NCBI RefSeq assembly: GCF_030815415.1 | Contig: NZ_JAUSWW010000002.1 | Span: forward strand, 186,001 to 250,000 | Length of the DNA: 64,000 nucleotides | Direction: 5' to 3' | From: Streptomyces canus | GTDB taxonomy: Bacteria > Actinomycetota > Actinomycetes > Streptomycetales > Streptomycetaceae | The notes under the pieces: model-generated | What the model was told of the DNA's origin: nothing | The model's input: the letters and a program-made list of their open reading frames with translations, nothing else | The model's database searches: none | Position numbers and translations under genes: made by a program | Shown: positions 33,746 to 42,459 of the stretch, one piece after another | Position numbering within the stretch: the stretch's first letter is position 1 | How the letters are laid out: each line of letters opens with the position of its first letter

Positions 33746-35710
33746 TCACGCCGCCTCGCTCCCGGCCGTCGCACCCGGCAGCGTGTACGCCGCTGCGGAC
33801 GCCAGCGACAGCACGGCACGGGCGATCGCGTCGGAGTCGCCAAGCGTCACCGAGTTCACCCCGGGCCGGATACCGGCGGCCGTCACCCAGTGCACCGACT
33901 CGGTGGGCACGCCGTACGCGAACCGCCGCGGGTGCGCCCGGCCCGAGGCGTCCACCAGACGGTAGGGCCGCTCGGTGACCGCGAGACCACCCGTCTCGTA
34001 CGTCCGGGTGCCGGGACCGTGGATGCGATAGCGGCTGCACTGGCCGGTCGCCCGCAGATGGAGCAGCAGCGGGTCGGCGGTGCGCCGCAGGTCGATGTCG
34101 GGCAGCCGGGCCTCGATCAGCACCCCGGCCCGCACCTCGGAACCGGGCACCTTCGGCGAGGACGCCACGAACTCCCCTGCCTCCTCGTCCAGTTCCATCC
34201 GCACGTCCGGGCCCACGATGGTGAGGACACCGGCCTCGATCAGCGCGATCATCTCCCGGATGCGGGAGGCGGGCGGCCCGATCGACAGGAACGCGTTGAG
34301 CGGGGTGTACCAGCGGTCGAGGTGGTCGCGGTGCGAGTCCGCGGTCAGACCGTTGTGGTCGATCAGCAGGCGTATCTCGTTGCGCAGATCCCGCAGCGCG
34401 TCCAGCGCCGACTTCAACGGCCCGGACACATTGCCCTCGAGAGCGTCCGCCACGTCCTGGCCCAGCCGCGTCAGCAGCCACTCCTGCCAGGCGGCCGGAC
34501 TGTCGAACCGTGCCCCCTCGTCGGGACGGGTGATGCGCCCCCAGTCCCAACGGTCGGCGGCGGCCACCCCGTAGGCGTCCAGCACTTCGCCCTCCGCGGC
34601 GCTGTCCCACGGCGCGTCCAGCAACTCCTTGCGGAAGGCGTCCACGACCTGTGGCTCCTCCGTGCGGGCCAGCAGCGCGGTGTAGTAGACCGTCTCCGCC
34701 TCCTTGGCGATCAACGGCCAGATGTCGGCCCGGAAGTCCAGGCCGCCGCGGCGCGCGGCCCGCGCCCCCAACTCGGCCACCTTCGCCTCGTCCAGCAGCA
34801 GCGGGTGGTGCCGGCCGTGGGCACCCTTCTCGTTCTCGCCGCGCGCGTGGTACGGCACCCCGCGCCGGGAACCGGCGTGCAAGGCGGGCTCACGGCCCGA
34901 GGGCCGATAGACCAGCCGCCCGTCCACCTCCTCGTACACCCCACCGCGCCCCTGGGTGAACAGCGCCATGTAGTCGAAGAAGTTGAGCCCCAGCCCGCGC
35001 AGCAGCACCGGCTCACCCGCTCCGACGAACTCCAGGTCGATGTCGGCCGGATTGACCGGCCGCACATGCCTCAGCCCCAGAGCCTGCGCCTTCTTGTGCA
35101 GCCGGGCCAGCGCGTCCGGGTCCTCCGCCTCCACATGCCCCAGGGACAGCACCACCGCGTCCAGGCCGGTCAGTTCGCGGCCGTTCTCCAGCCGCACGGT
35201 CTGCGTCGCATCCGGCCCGTCCGCCGCGTCGTCCAGGGCGACGGCGCGAGTGTGGTGAACGACGATGTTGACGTGGAACGGGGCGAGCGCGACCACCCGG
35301 TTGAACACCCACTCCAGGTAGTGGCCGTAGAACGCGCGGGTCGGATACGTGTCGGGGCCCATCCCGCGCGCCTCCGCGTGAAAACCGTCGTCCAGACCGG
35401 ACTCCCCGGGTTCCAGCGACGCCATGAGCTGCGCCCACTCGTACAGGCTCGGTCCGGTCTCCAGCGGGCCCTCCATCTCCACCGACTCGTCGGTGAAGAG
35501 AGTCACCTGGGAGGCGACGGTGTTCATCAGCAGATGCCGGGACTGGCTGCCGCGCCATACACGGCCCGAGCCCGGCCGCTCGGACTCGACCACGTGCACG
35601 GTGAGTCCGGTGTCCGGGGCGAGGGCGGCGTTGGCGCAGACGCGTGCCAGCACCGACAGGCCGCGGGGCCCGGTGCCGATGATGCACATGGTCAGTCGCT
35701 GGTTCCCCAT
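33746..35710 (-). CDS. FAD/NAD(P)-binding oxidoreductase (large)
   Basis: A 654-residue protein with an N-terminal dinucleotide-binding motif CIIGTGPRGLSVLARV and the family segment RPGSGRVWRGSQSRHLLMNT, followed by ALVVLSLGH-type strands. This is the FAD-NAD(P)-binding family related to N-hydroxylating monooxygenases, whose chemistry is mostly undefined. ATG 35710 is preceded by AGGAG. An iterated 10-base repeat lies just upstream. It is convergent with the BBE oxidase and divergent from the acyl carrier protein. A possible role is N- or C-oxidation of a pathway intermediate. Confidence 0.82.
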   Translation of the reverse strand: MGNQRLTMCIIGTGPRGLSVLARVCANAALAPDTGLTVHVVESERPGSGRVWRGSQSRHLLMNTVASQVTLFTDESVEMEGPLETGPSLYEWAQLMASLEPGESGLDDGFHAEARGMGPDTYPTRAFYGHYLEWVFNRVVALAPFHVNIVVHHTRAVALDDAADGPDATQTVRLENGRELTGLDAVVLSLGHVEAEDPDALARLHKKAQALGLRHVRPVNPADIDLEFVGAGEPVLLRGLGLNFFDYMALFTQGRGGVYEEVDGRLVYRPSGREPALHAGSRRGVPYHARGENEKGAHGRHHPLLLDEAKVAELGARAARRGGLDFRADIWPLIAKEAETVYYTALLARTEEPQVVDAFRKELLDAPWDSAAEGEVLDAYGVAAADRWDWGRITRPDEGARFDSPAAWQEWLLTRLGQDVADALEGNVSGPLKSALDALRDLRNEIRLLIDHNGLTADSHRDHLDRWYTPLNAFLSIGPPASRIREMIALIEAGVLTIVGPDVRMELDEEAGEFVASSPKVPGSEVRAGVLIEARLPDIDLRRTADPLLLHLRATGQCSRYRIHGPGTRTYETGGLAVTERPYRLVDASGRAHPRRFAYGVPTESVHWVTAAGIRPGVNSVTLGDSDAIARAVLSLASAAAYTLPGATAGSEAA

Positions 35711-36124
35711 CTGTTGCTCCTGCTCGGCGTAAAAAGGCGTGGAAAGGCATGGAAAGGCACGGCAAGGCGTTGACTCACGGGAGAGACGAGGGAGCCGCAA
35801 CGGCCTGTCATGGCACGGCTCCGGTACGAGGGAAGCAAATCCTCTTTGCCGAATTCGGGTCAACGAATGGCTGCCTGAGGCACCGCGCCGGTGCCGCCAA
35901 CCGAAAAAACGTGCCAGTGTTCTGCCGCACCACGAATGCCGTGGCGTCCTATTGCGCGGTCCTGGGCACACGCTCCACCGCGCTTTGCCATACGACTGTC
36001 ATGTCGCCCGGCTCCGGCAGCGACGGGGCGAGCTTCAAGCCCGGCTTTAGCCCCCTTGCGGACACTGGCCGGACCCCGCCCTTTCAGGGCCCACACCCTG
36101 GCCGCCATCGCCGAGGAGCTCTCC
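35711..36124. other. Divergent intergenic region with a phased decamer repeat
   Basis: The 414-base gap lies between the leftward FAD/NAD(P)-binding gene and the rightward acyl carrier protein gene and should hold both promoters. Four 10-base units at 35733-35772 are listed separately. No gene is supported. Confidence 0.45.
35733..35772. repeat. Four tandem 10-base repeats (AAAGGCNTGG-like)
   Basis: The units are AAAGGCGTGG, AAAGGCATGG, AAAGGCACGG and CAAGGCGTTG. The 10-base period matches one helical turn, so a protein would meet each unit on the same DNA face. They begin 23 bases upstream of the start of the leftward FAD/NAD(P)-binding gene, within its likely 5' untranslated or promoter region. 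Confidence 0.65.
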
Positions 36125-36415
36125 ATGACGACCCGTACCTCCGGGCAGGCCGCACTTGCCGCAGGGCTGCACGGCTGGCTCACCGCTCGTCTCGCGCTCT
36201 ACCTCGACCGTCCCGAGGAATCCCTGGACGACCGCACCCCTCTCGTCACCTACGGCATGGACTCCGTGACGGCACTGAGCCTGTGCGGCGACCTGGAGGA
36301 CGAGCACGGCCTGATCGTCGACCCGAACCTGGTCTGGGACCATCCCACGATCGCTGCCATCGTCGACCATCTGACACCACGTCTGACGACTCAGGGCATG
36401 GACTGGAACCTGTAA
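36125..36415 (+). CDS. Acyl carrier protein
   Basis: A 96-residue discrete carrier protein. The phosphopantetheine serine lies in YGMDSVTALSLCGDLE (GMDS, about residue 46), followed by the expected helix II and III pattern ending HPTIAAIVDHL. GAGGAG precedes ATG 36125. It is the only carrier protein in the window, so it is the natural substrate of the phosphopantetheinyl transferase and a candidate acceptor for the adenylate-forming enzymes and the dehydrogenase-like protein. No PKS or NRPS modules accompany it. Confidence 0.92.
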   Translation: MTTRTSGQAALAAGLHGWLTARLALYLDRPEESLDDRTPLVTYGMDSVTALSLCGDLEDEHGLIVDPNLVWDHPTIAAIVDHLTPRLTTQGMDWNL

Positions 36416-36443
36416 CCACGTCGCCCTGGCCCCGCACAAACCG

Positions 36444-36485
36444 AAGCAGCGCGCGTCCGCCGACACACCGGCGGACGCGCGCTGC
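36444..36485. terminator. Bidirectional 18-bp stem terminator
   Basis: Perfect 18-base arms (AGCAGCGCGCGTCCGCCG and its complement) around ACACAC lie between the convergent acyl carrier protein and ferredoxin genes. Confidence 0.8.
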
Positions 36486-36498
36486 TCGTCACCACGGT

Positions 36499-36819
36499 TC
36501 AGACACTGAGGACGGGCGCCCCCTCGACCACCGGGTGGTCGCTGCCCAACGGGCCCGTCGCACTCGCCCCGCCCGGCGAGCCGACCGTCTCGAACACCTC
36601 GGCGTTGGCCGGGCCGAACGCACTCCATTGCTCCGGCAGATCGTCCTCGTAGAAGATCGCCTCGACCGGGCAGACCGGCTCGCACGCCCCGCAGTCCACG
36701 CATTCGTCCGGGTGGATGTAGAGCATGCGCGGTCCCTCGTAGATGCAGTCCACGGGGCATTCGTCGATACATGCCTTGTCCTTCACCTCGACGCAGGGCT
36801 GAGCGATGACGTACGCCAT
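36499..36819 (-). CDS. fdxA: 7Fe-type ferredoxin (3Fe-4S/4Fe-4S)
   Basis: A 106-residue ferredoxin. Cysteines are at 9, 17, 21, 25, 40, 43, 46 and 50 (CxxxxxxxCxxxCPxxC, then CxxCxxCxxxCP), the FdxA pattern that binds one 3Fe-4S and one 4Fe-4S cluster. ATG 36819 has GAGGAG just upstream. It lies 74 bases downstream of KorB on the same strand, separated by a pyrimidine-rich transcript segment, so it probably accepts electrons from the KorAB complex and may pass them to the P450. Confidence 0.93.
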   Translation of the reverse strand: MAYVIAQPCVEVKDKACIDECPVDCIYEGPRMLYIHPDECVDCGACEPVCPVEAIFYEDDLPEQWSAFGPANAEVFETVGSPGGASATGPLGSDHPVVEGAPVLSV

Positions 36820-36893
36820 GAGGGGACTCCTCGGAAAGGAAAAGATAAGGAAAAGGAGAAGGGAACGGGGGAGGGGGAGGTGGAGGGGCGGGA

Positions 36894-37919
36894 TTACACG
36901 CCGACGGTCCAGGTGTCGCCGCCGGCCAGCAGGGCGGCCAGGTCGCCCTTGCCGTTCTGTTCGATCGCCGCGTCCAGCTGGTCGGCCATCTGGATGTCGT
37001 AGACGGGACGTTCGACGTCGCGGAAGACACCGATCGGGGTGTGGTGGAGGGTGTCGGGGTCGGCGAGGCGGGAGAGGGCGAAGGCGGTGACGGGGGAGGG
37101 GGAGTGGGCGTCGTGGACGAGGATGTCCGCCGCGTTCTCCGGGGTCACGTCGACCACCTGGAGGCCGCCGGTGGTCACGTCGCGGACCACGCCGCGCGAG
37201 CCGTCGGTGCCGAAGCGGATGGGCTGCCCGTGTTCGAGGCGGATGACCGCTTCTTCGGCCTGCTGCCTGTCCTTGAGGACCTCGAAGGCGCCGTCGTTGA
37301 AGATGTTGCAGTTCTGGTAGATCTCGACGAGGGCCGTGCCGGGGTGGGCGGCGGCCTGGCGCAGGACCTCGGTGAGGTGTTTGCGGTCGGAGTCGACCGT
37401 GCGCGCCACGAAGGATGCTTCCGCGCCGATGGCCAGTGACACCGGGTTGAAGGGGGCGTCGAGGGATCCCATCGGTGTCGACTTCGTGATCTTGCCGACC
37501 TCCGACGTCGGGCTGTATTGGCCCTTCGTGAGGCCGTAGATCCGGTTGTTGAACAGGAGGATCTTGAGGTTGACGTTGCGGCGCAGGGCGTGGATGAGGT
37601 GGTTGCCGCCGATGGACAGGGCGTCGCCGTCGCCGGTGACCACCCATACGCTCAAGTCCCGCCTGGACGTGGCGAGTCCGGTCGCGATCGCCGGTGCACG
37701 GCCGTGGATCGAGTGCATGCCGTACGTGTCCATGTAGTACGGGAAGCGGGACGAGCAGCCGATGCCGGAGACGAAGACGATGTTCTCTTTGGCCAGGCCC
37801 AGTTCCGGCATGAAGCCCTGGACCGCGGCGAGGACCGCGTAGTCACCACAGCCGGGGCACCAGCGCACTTCCTGATCGGACTTGAAGTCCTTGGGCAGGA
37901 GGCGGAGTTCAGTGGTCAT
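36894..37919 (-). CDS. korB: 2-oxoacid:ferredoxin oxidoreductase, beta subunit
   Basis: A 341-residue thiamine diphosphate subunit. It shows CPGCGDY at 21-27 (cluster/TPP region), the TPP motif VVTGDGDALSIGGNH ending in LLFNNRIYGLTKGQ, and GIGCSSRFPYYM. With KorA it oxidatively decarboxylates 2-oxoglutarate (or a similar 2-oxoacid) to the acyl-CoA while reducing ferredoxin. The ATG at 37919 lies inside the end of korA (11-base overlap), so the two are translationally coupled. Confidence 0.93.
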   Translation of the reverse strand: MTTELRLLPKDFKSDQEVRWCPGCGDYAVLAAVQGFMPELGLAKENIVFVSGIGCSSRFPYYMDTYGMHSIHGRAPAIATGLATSRRDLSVWVVTGDGDALSIGGNHLIHALRRNVNLKILLFNNRIYGLTKGQYSPTSEVGKITKSTPMGSLDAPFNPVSLAIGAEASFVARTVDSDRKHLTEVLRQAAAHPGTALVEIYQNCNIFNDGAFEVLKDRQQAEEAVIRLEHGQPIRFGTDGSRGVVRDVTTGGLQVVDVTPENAADILVHDAHSPSPVTAFALSRLADPDTLHHTPIGVFRDVERPVYDIQMADQLDAAIEQNGKGDLAALLAGGDTWTVGV

Positions 37920-39777
37920 GGATCGTCGCCTCCAGTGCGTGGGCAAGCCGTTCTTCCTTGAACGGCATGCCGTTGACCTGAGTGAAGGGCCGTACGTCGA
38001 CCAGGTAGCGGGCACGCAGCAGTGTCGACAGCTGGCCCAGGTTCATCTCGGGGACGACGACATGCTCGTACCGGCTGAGCACGGCGCCGAGATTCCGCGG
38101 GAACGGGTTGAGGTGGCGTAGGTGGGCCTGCGCGATGGACTCCCCGGCGGTCCGCAGTCGCCGTACCGCCGCCGTGATAGGTCCGTAGGTCGAGCCCCAG
38201 CCCAGGACGAGGGTGCGTGCCTCGTGCGGGTCGTCGACCTCCACATCCGGTACGTCGATGCCGTCGATCTTGGCCTGGCGGGTGCGGACCATGAAGTCGT
38301 GGTTGGCGGGGTCGTAGGAGATGTTGCCGGTGCCGTCCTGCTTCTCGATGCCGCCGATGCGGTGTTCCAGGCCCGGCGTGCCCGGGATCGCCCACGGGCG
38401 GGCCAGGGTCTGCGGATCGCGCTTGTACGGCCAGAAGACCTCGGTGCCGTCGTCCAGGGTGTGGTTCGGCCCCTGGGTGAACTGCACCGTCAGGTCGGGG
38501 AGTTCGTCGACGTCCGGGATCCGCCAGGGCTCGGAGCCGTTGGCCAGATAGCCGTCCGACAGGAGCATCACCGGCGTGCGGTACGTCAGTGCGATCCGGG
38601 CCGCCTCCAGCGCCGCGTCGAAGCAGTCCGCGGGCGTCTTCGGCGCGATCACCGGTACCGGCGCTTCGCCGTTGCGGCCGAACATCGCCTGGAGCAGGTC
38701 CGCTTGTTCGGTCTTGGTCGGCAGGCCGGTGGAGGGCCCGCCGCGCTGGATGTCGATCACCAGCAGCGGCAGCTCCAGCGACACCGCCAGACCGATCGTC
38801 TCCGACTTCAGGGCGACACCAGGGCCGGAGGTGGTGGTCACGGCGAAACTGCCGCCGAAGGCCGCGCCCAGCGCCGCCCCGATGCCGGCGATCTCGTCCT
38901 CGGCCTGGAAGGTGCGGACACCGAAGTTCTTGTGACGGCTCAGCTCGTGCAGGATGTCGGACGCCGGTGTGATCGGGTACGAGCCCAGGAACAGCGGCAG
39001 GTCCGCCTGGCGGGACGCGGAGATCAGTCCGTAGGACAGGGCCAGGTTCCCGGAGATGTTGCGGTAGGTGCCGGTGGGGAAGGCGGTGGCGGCGGGTGCG
39101 ACTTCGTAGGAGACGGCGAAGTCCTCGGTGGTCTCGCCGAAGTTCCAGCCGGCGTGGAAGGCGGCCAGGTTCGCCTTCATGATCTCGGGTTTCTTGGCGA
39201 ACTTGGTCTTCAGGAAGCGTTCGGTGCCCGCGGTCGGCCGGTGGTACATCCAGGAAAGGAGGCCGAGCGCGAACATGTTCTTGCTGCGTTCGGCCTCTTT
39301 GCGGCTGAGGTCGAATTCCTTGAGGGCCTCGACGGTCAGCGTGGTCAGCGGCACCGGATGGAGGCTGTAGCCGTCCAGGGAGCCGTCTTCCAGCGGCGAG
39401 GCCGCGTAGCCGACCTTCTGCATGGCCCGTTTGGTGAACTCGTCGGTGTTGACGATGATCTCGGCGCCGCGTGGCAGGTCGCCGATGTTGGCTTTGAGGG
39501 CGGCCGGGTTCATCGCGACCAGCACGTTCGGTGCGTCGCCCGGGGTCAGGATGTCGTGGTCGGCGAAGTGCAGCTGGAAGCTCGACACGCCCGGCAGGGT
39601 TCCGGCGGGTGCCCGGATCTCGGCGGGGAAGTTCGGCAGTGTGGACAGATCGTTGCCGAAGGTCGCTGTCTCGGAGGTGAAACGGTCACCGGTGAGCTGC
39701 ATACCGTCGCCCGAATCGCCCGCGAAGCGGATCACGACACGGTCGAGACGCGTAACTGGCTTGGCCTGAAGGCTCAC
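37909..39777 (-). CDS. korA: 2-oxoacid:ferredoxin oxidoreductase, fused gamma-alpha subunit
   Basis: A 622-residue subunit. The N-terminal gamma domain (about 1-200) begins RVVIRFAGDSGDGMQ. The alpha domain follows with YPITPASDILHEL, FQAEDEIAGIGAALGAA and TTTSGPGVALKSE, and it closes with the domain II segment VVPEMNLGQLSTLLRARYL. This fused form is the usual actinobacterial Kor type. The GTG at 39777 is the start. Divergent from the ATPase-LuxR regulator. Duplicate korAB copies occur in some Streptomyces secondary-metabolite loci, where they may supply acyl-CoA and reduced ferredoxin. Confidence 0.93.
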   Translation of the reverse strand: MSLQAKPVTRLDRVVIRFAGDSGDGMQLTGDRFTSETATFGNDLSTLPNFPAEIRAPAGTLPGVSSFQLHFADHDILTPGDAPNVLVAMNPAALKANIGDLPRGAEIIVNTDEFTKRAMQKVGYAASPLEDGSLDGYSLHPVPLTTLTVEALKEFDLSRKEAERSKNMFALGLLSWMYHRPTAGTERFLKTKFAKKPEIMKANLAAFHAGWNFGETTEDFAVSYEVAPAATAFPTGTYRNISGNLALSYGLISASRQADLPLFLGSYPITPASDILHELSRHKNFGVRTFQAEDEIAGIGAALGAAFGGSFAVTTTSGPGVALKSETIGLAVSLELPLLVIDIQRGGPSTGLPTKTEQADLLQAMFGRNGEAPVPVIAPKTPADCFDAALEAARIALTYRTPVMLLSDGYLANGSEPWRIPDVDELPDLTVQFTQGPNHTLDDGTEVFWPYKRDPQTLARPWAIPGTPGLEHRIGGIEKQDGTGNISYDPANHDFMVRTRQAKIDGIDVPDVEVDDPHEARTLVLGWGSTYGPITAAVRRLRTAGESIAQAHLRHLNPFPRNLGAVLSRYEHVVVPEMNLGQLSTLLRARYLVDVRPFTQVNGMPFKEERLAHALEATIHDH

Positions 39778-40098
39778 TGTGGTCGGTCCCTCGCTTCATT
39801 GCGGACTCTCACGCGGCCGCCCATTCGACCGCCCCGGACTTGTGAAGGGCTAAATCCGCCAGAACCCATCTCGTCGCCAGGTGACCGTGAAATGGCTGGA
39901 ACGAGGTCCTCCACCGGGTTCCCGGCCTGGTCGGAGGGGCTGGAGCGGCCGACGGGGGCGAACCGGACGGCCGGATTCTTCAGAGGGCCTTAAGTCATGG
40001 TCGAGTCACGGTCCCTAGCGTTCAGTCGCACACCGTGGAGTACCGGGAGTACCCGAGCCTGTGGCGCAAGTCGGCGCCCGGTGGTCCTGAGGGGAAAC
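39778..40098. promoter_or_regulatory. Divergent promoter region, korA / ATPase-LuxR regulator
   Basis: The 321-base gap serves two outward genes. A GGAGTACCGGGAGTACC pair of direct repeats lies near 40035-40055. I cannot place promoters with confidence. GAGGGGA just before ATG 40099 decides the regulator's start over an upstream ATG at 39997. Confidence 0.4.
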
Positions 40099-42459
40099 AT
40101 GCTGACCGATTTGCCGGTGCACGAGCCGACGACGGAGATGGTGGGTCGCGAACTGGAGCTGACGTCGGTGTGCGGACGGCTCGAGGACTCCTCCCTTCGG
40201 CTGATCACGCTCGCCGGCGCCGGTGGCGTGGGCAAGAGCCGCCTGGCCGCCGAAGCCGCCCGTCTGCTCGACGACACCTTTCCCGGCGGCATCCGCACCG
40301 TGGACCTGCCCGCCTGCCCCCACCCCGAAGAGGCGGTGGGCGCCGTCGCCCGCGCCGTCGACGCACTGCGCCACCCCCTTCCCGCAGCGCACGAACCATC
40401 GACGGCGGCCGGCGCCGCGCCCGCACACGACCCGAAGAGCGGCCTCGAGCCCCGCCCCCGAGCGCTGCTGATCCTCGACGGGGTGGAGCACATCGCCGCC
40501 CGGCTGGCACCTGTCGTCGCCGATTACCTGGCCGGCTGCCCCTGGCTCACCGTCCTCGCCACGGGCCAGGAGGTCCTGCGCATCTACGGCGAGCAGGTGG
40601 TCCCCGTCGCGCCGCTGCCCCCACCCGGCCCGCTCTTCGAACCCGATGTCGCCGACGTACAGGACAACCCGGCCGTGCAACTGTTCACCCGCCGCGCCCA
40701 CGAGGTGAACCCCGGGTTCGCGCTCACGGCCGAGAACGTCACCTCCGTCGTCGACATCTGCAACCTGCTGGAGGGCGTACCCCTCGTCCTGGAACTGGCC
40801 GCACGCCGGCTGCGGCTGTTCCCGCTCCAAGAGGTGCAGTCGTGGCTGCACCGGGGCGGCGACAGCCACCTGGCCGGGCTCGTCGACGTACCGCCCCGGC
40901 AGCGCTCCCTGCTCGCCGCCGCCGAATGGAGCTGCCGCGGCCTGACCGACGGTCAACGGACGCTGCTCGCCCGGCTCGCGCTGTTCCGGCAGGGCGCCAC
41001 CCTCGCCACCGCCGAGAAGATCTCCCCGCTGTCCCCCGCCGAGACCGCCGCCGCCATCGAGGAACTCCTCGACCGCAACCTGCTCCGGCTCGACGAGAGA
41101 CAGCACACCGAGAGCCGGCTGACGATGTCGCGCACCATCCGCGTCCACAGCCTCTCCGTCCTCGACGGCGACGCGGAGGAGGCCGCGGCGGCCCGCCGGG
41201 TCCACACCCGCCACTACCAGAAGCTGATGCACTCCCTCGAAGGCCGCTTCCACGGCTCCGAGCAGCAGCGCTGGCTGCGGCTGGCCGCCGCCGAGCACGA
41301 CAACGTCCTGGCCGCCCTCGACCACGTGGCCGAAGGACCCGACCTCGCGCCGCGCGCCGCCCTGGTCACCGCCTGCCTGCGGCCCTGGCTGGTCCGCGGC
41401 GAACTCAAGCCGGGCCTGCACTGGTTCGACTCCACCGCACAGGCCATGCACGAGGCGGACGGGCGGTCCGGCAACGAGGACGAGACGGACCCGCGGCTGC
41501 GGGCCCGGCTGCACACCGGCGCCGGCCTGCTCGCCGCCGCCCTCGGCGACCACGACGGAGCCGCGCACCGGCACCGCCGGGCCGTCGCCCTGTACAAGCG
41601 GCTGCGCGACGCCAGGGCCGGGGCGCTGGCCTCGGCCCGCATGGGGCACGCGCTGTTCCGGTGCGGCGACCAGGCGGTGGGCCGGTCCCTGCTGATCGCC
41701 GCCCGCACCGCCCTGGAAGGACAGGGCGACACCGTGGGATCCGCGGAGGCCGCCGCCTCGCTCGCCGAGGTGATGATGGCCTCCGACCATCCCCAGGACG
41801 CCCTCTCCCTGCTGGAGCGGGCCGAACGCATCCAGCGACAGAACGGCGAGATCCGCGACCTGGCCCGCACCCTGCACCTGCGGGCCCAGCTCGCCTGGGA
41901 CGAGGACGACGAGGCCGGGGCGCAGTCGGCACTGCGGCAGAGCCTGACCCTGTACGACTCGATCGACGAGCGCACCGAACTGGCCGCGGCGCTCGACACG
42001 TTCGCCCTGCTCGTCCAGCGCGGCGCCGGCCAGCCGCAGCGCGCCACCCGGCTGCTGGCCGCCGCCGAGAACCTGCGTCGCCGAACCGGCGTGAAGGTCG
42101 ACGGCGAACGCTGGGACCGCCTCCAGGGCGCCGTCACCGAACTGCGCAGCCAACTCGGCTGGAGCGTGTTCGCCACCGCCTGGGTCGAAGGGCTGCGCCT
42201 GCGGCCCGAGACGATGGTCGGCGAAGCGCTCGCCGCGGTCGAGCCGGGCCAGCGCGCCGACCGCGGCGAGGCCGCCGCACTCACCCCCCGCCAGCTCCAG
42301 GTCGCGCTCCTGGTCGCCGAGGGAATGACGAACCGCCAGATCGCCTCCCGGCTCAAGATCGCCGAGTGGACGGTCGTCAACCACGTCCGCAACGTGATGC
42401 GCAAGCTCGGCTGCCGCTCCAGGGTCCAAGTGGCCTGGGCCGTCGGCAGGAGACGCTGA
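40099..42459 (+). CDS. ATPase-LuxR (LAL/AfsR-like) regulator
   Basis: A 786-residue regulator: N-terminal AAA/NB-ARC-like ATPase with Walker A LAGAGGVGKS (38-47) and Walker B ALLILDGVEH, a long TPR-like middle, and a C-terminal LuxR helix-turn-helix (LTPRQLQVALLVAEGMTNRQ, then WTVVNHVRNVMRKLGCRS). The start with GAGGGGA is preferred. Such proteins are pathway activators sensing ATP or a ligand through the TPR region. Its stop overlaps the next gene's start (TGATG), so it is coupled to the degenerate adenylating protein, an unusual pairing of regulator and pseudo-enzyme. Confidence 0.9.
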   Translation: MLTDLPVHEPTTEMVGRELELTSVCGRLEDSSLRLITLAGAGGVGKSRLAAEAARLLDDTFPGGIRTVDLPACPHPEEAVGAVARAVDALRHPLPAAHEPSTAAGAAPAHDPKSGLEPRPRALLILDGVEHIAARLAPVVADYLAGCPWLTVLATGQEVLRIYGEQVVPVAPLPPPGPLFEPDVADVQDNPAVQLFTRRAHEVNPGFALTAENVTSVVDICNLLEGVPLVLELAARRLRLFPLQEVQSWLHRGGDSHLAGLVDVPPRQRSLLAAAEWSCRGLTDGQRTLLARLALFRQGATLATAEKISPLSPAETAAAIEELLDRNLLRLDERQHTESRLTMSRTIRVHSLSVLDGDAEEAAAARRVHTRHYQKLMHSLEGRFHGSEQQRWLRLAAAEHDNVLAALDHVAEGPDLAPRAALVTACLRPWLVRGELKPGLHWFDSTAQAMHEADGRSGNEDETDPRLRARLHTGAGLLAAALGDHDGAAHRHRRAVALYKRLRDARAGALASARMGHALFRCGDQAVGRSLLIAARTALEGQGDTVGSAEAAASLAEVMMASDHPQDALSLLERAERIQRQNGEIRDLARTLHLRAQLAWDEDDEAGAQSALRQSLTLYDSIDERTELAAALDTFALLVQRGAGQPQRATRLLAAAENLRRRTGVKVDGERWDRLQGAVTELRSQLGWSVFATAWVEGLRLRPETMVGEALAAVEPGQRADRGEAAALTPRQLQVALLVAEGMTNRQIASRLKIAEWTVVNHVRNVMRKLGCRSRVQVAWAVGRRR

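Noticed and set aside
36820..36893. Purine-rich tract between korB and the ferredoxin gene as a triplex or regulatory element
   Set aside because: It is notable in composition but lies in a short intercistronic gap; no repeat unit or partner site is visible.
40035..42458. Long upstream extension of the degenerate adenylating frame (about 800 codons)
   Set aside because: It lies in another frame of the ATPase-LuxR gene and is Arg/Pro/Gly-rich; the ATG at 42459 with stop-start overlap is the real start.
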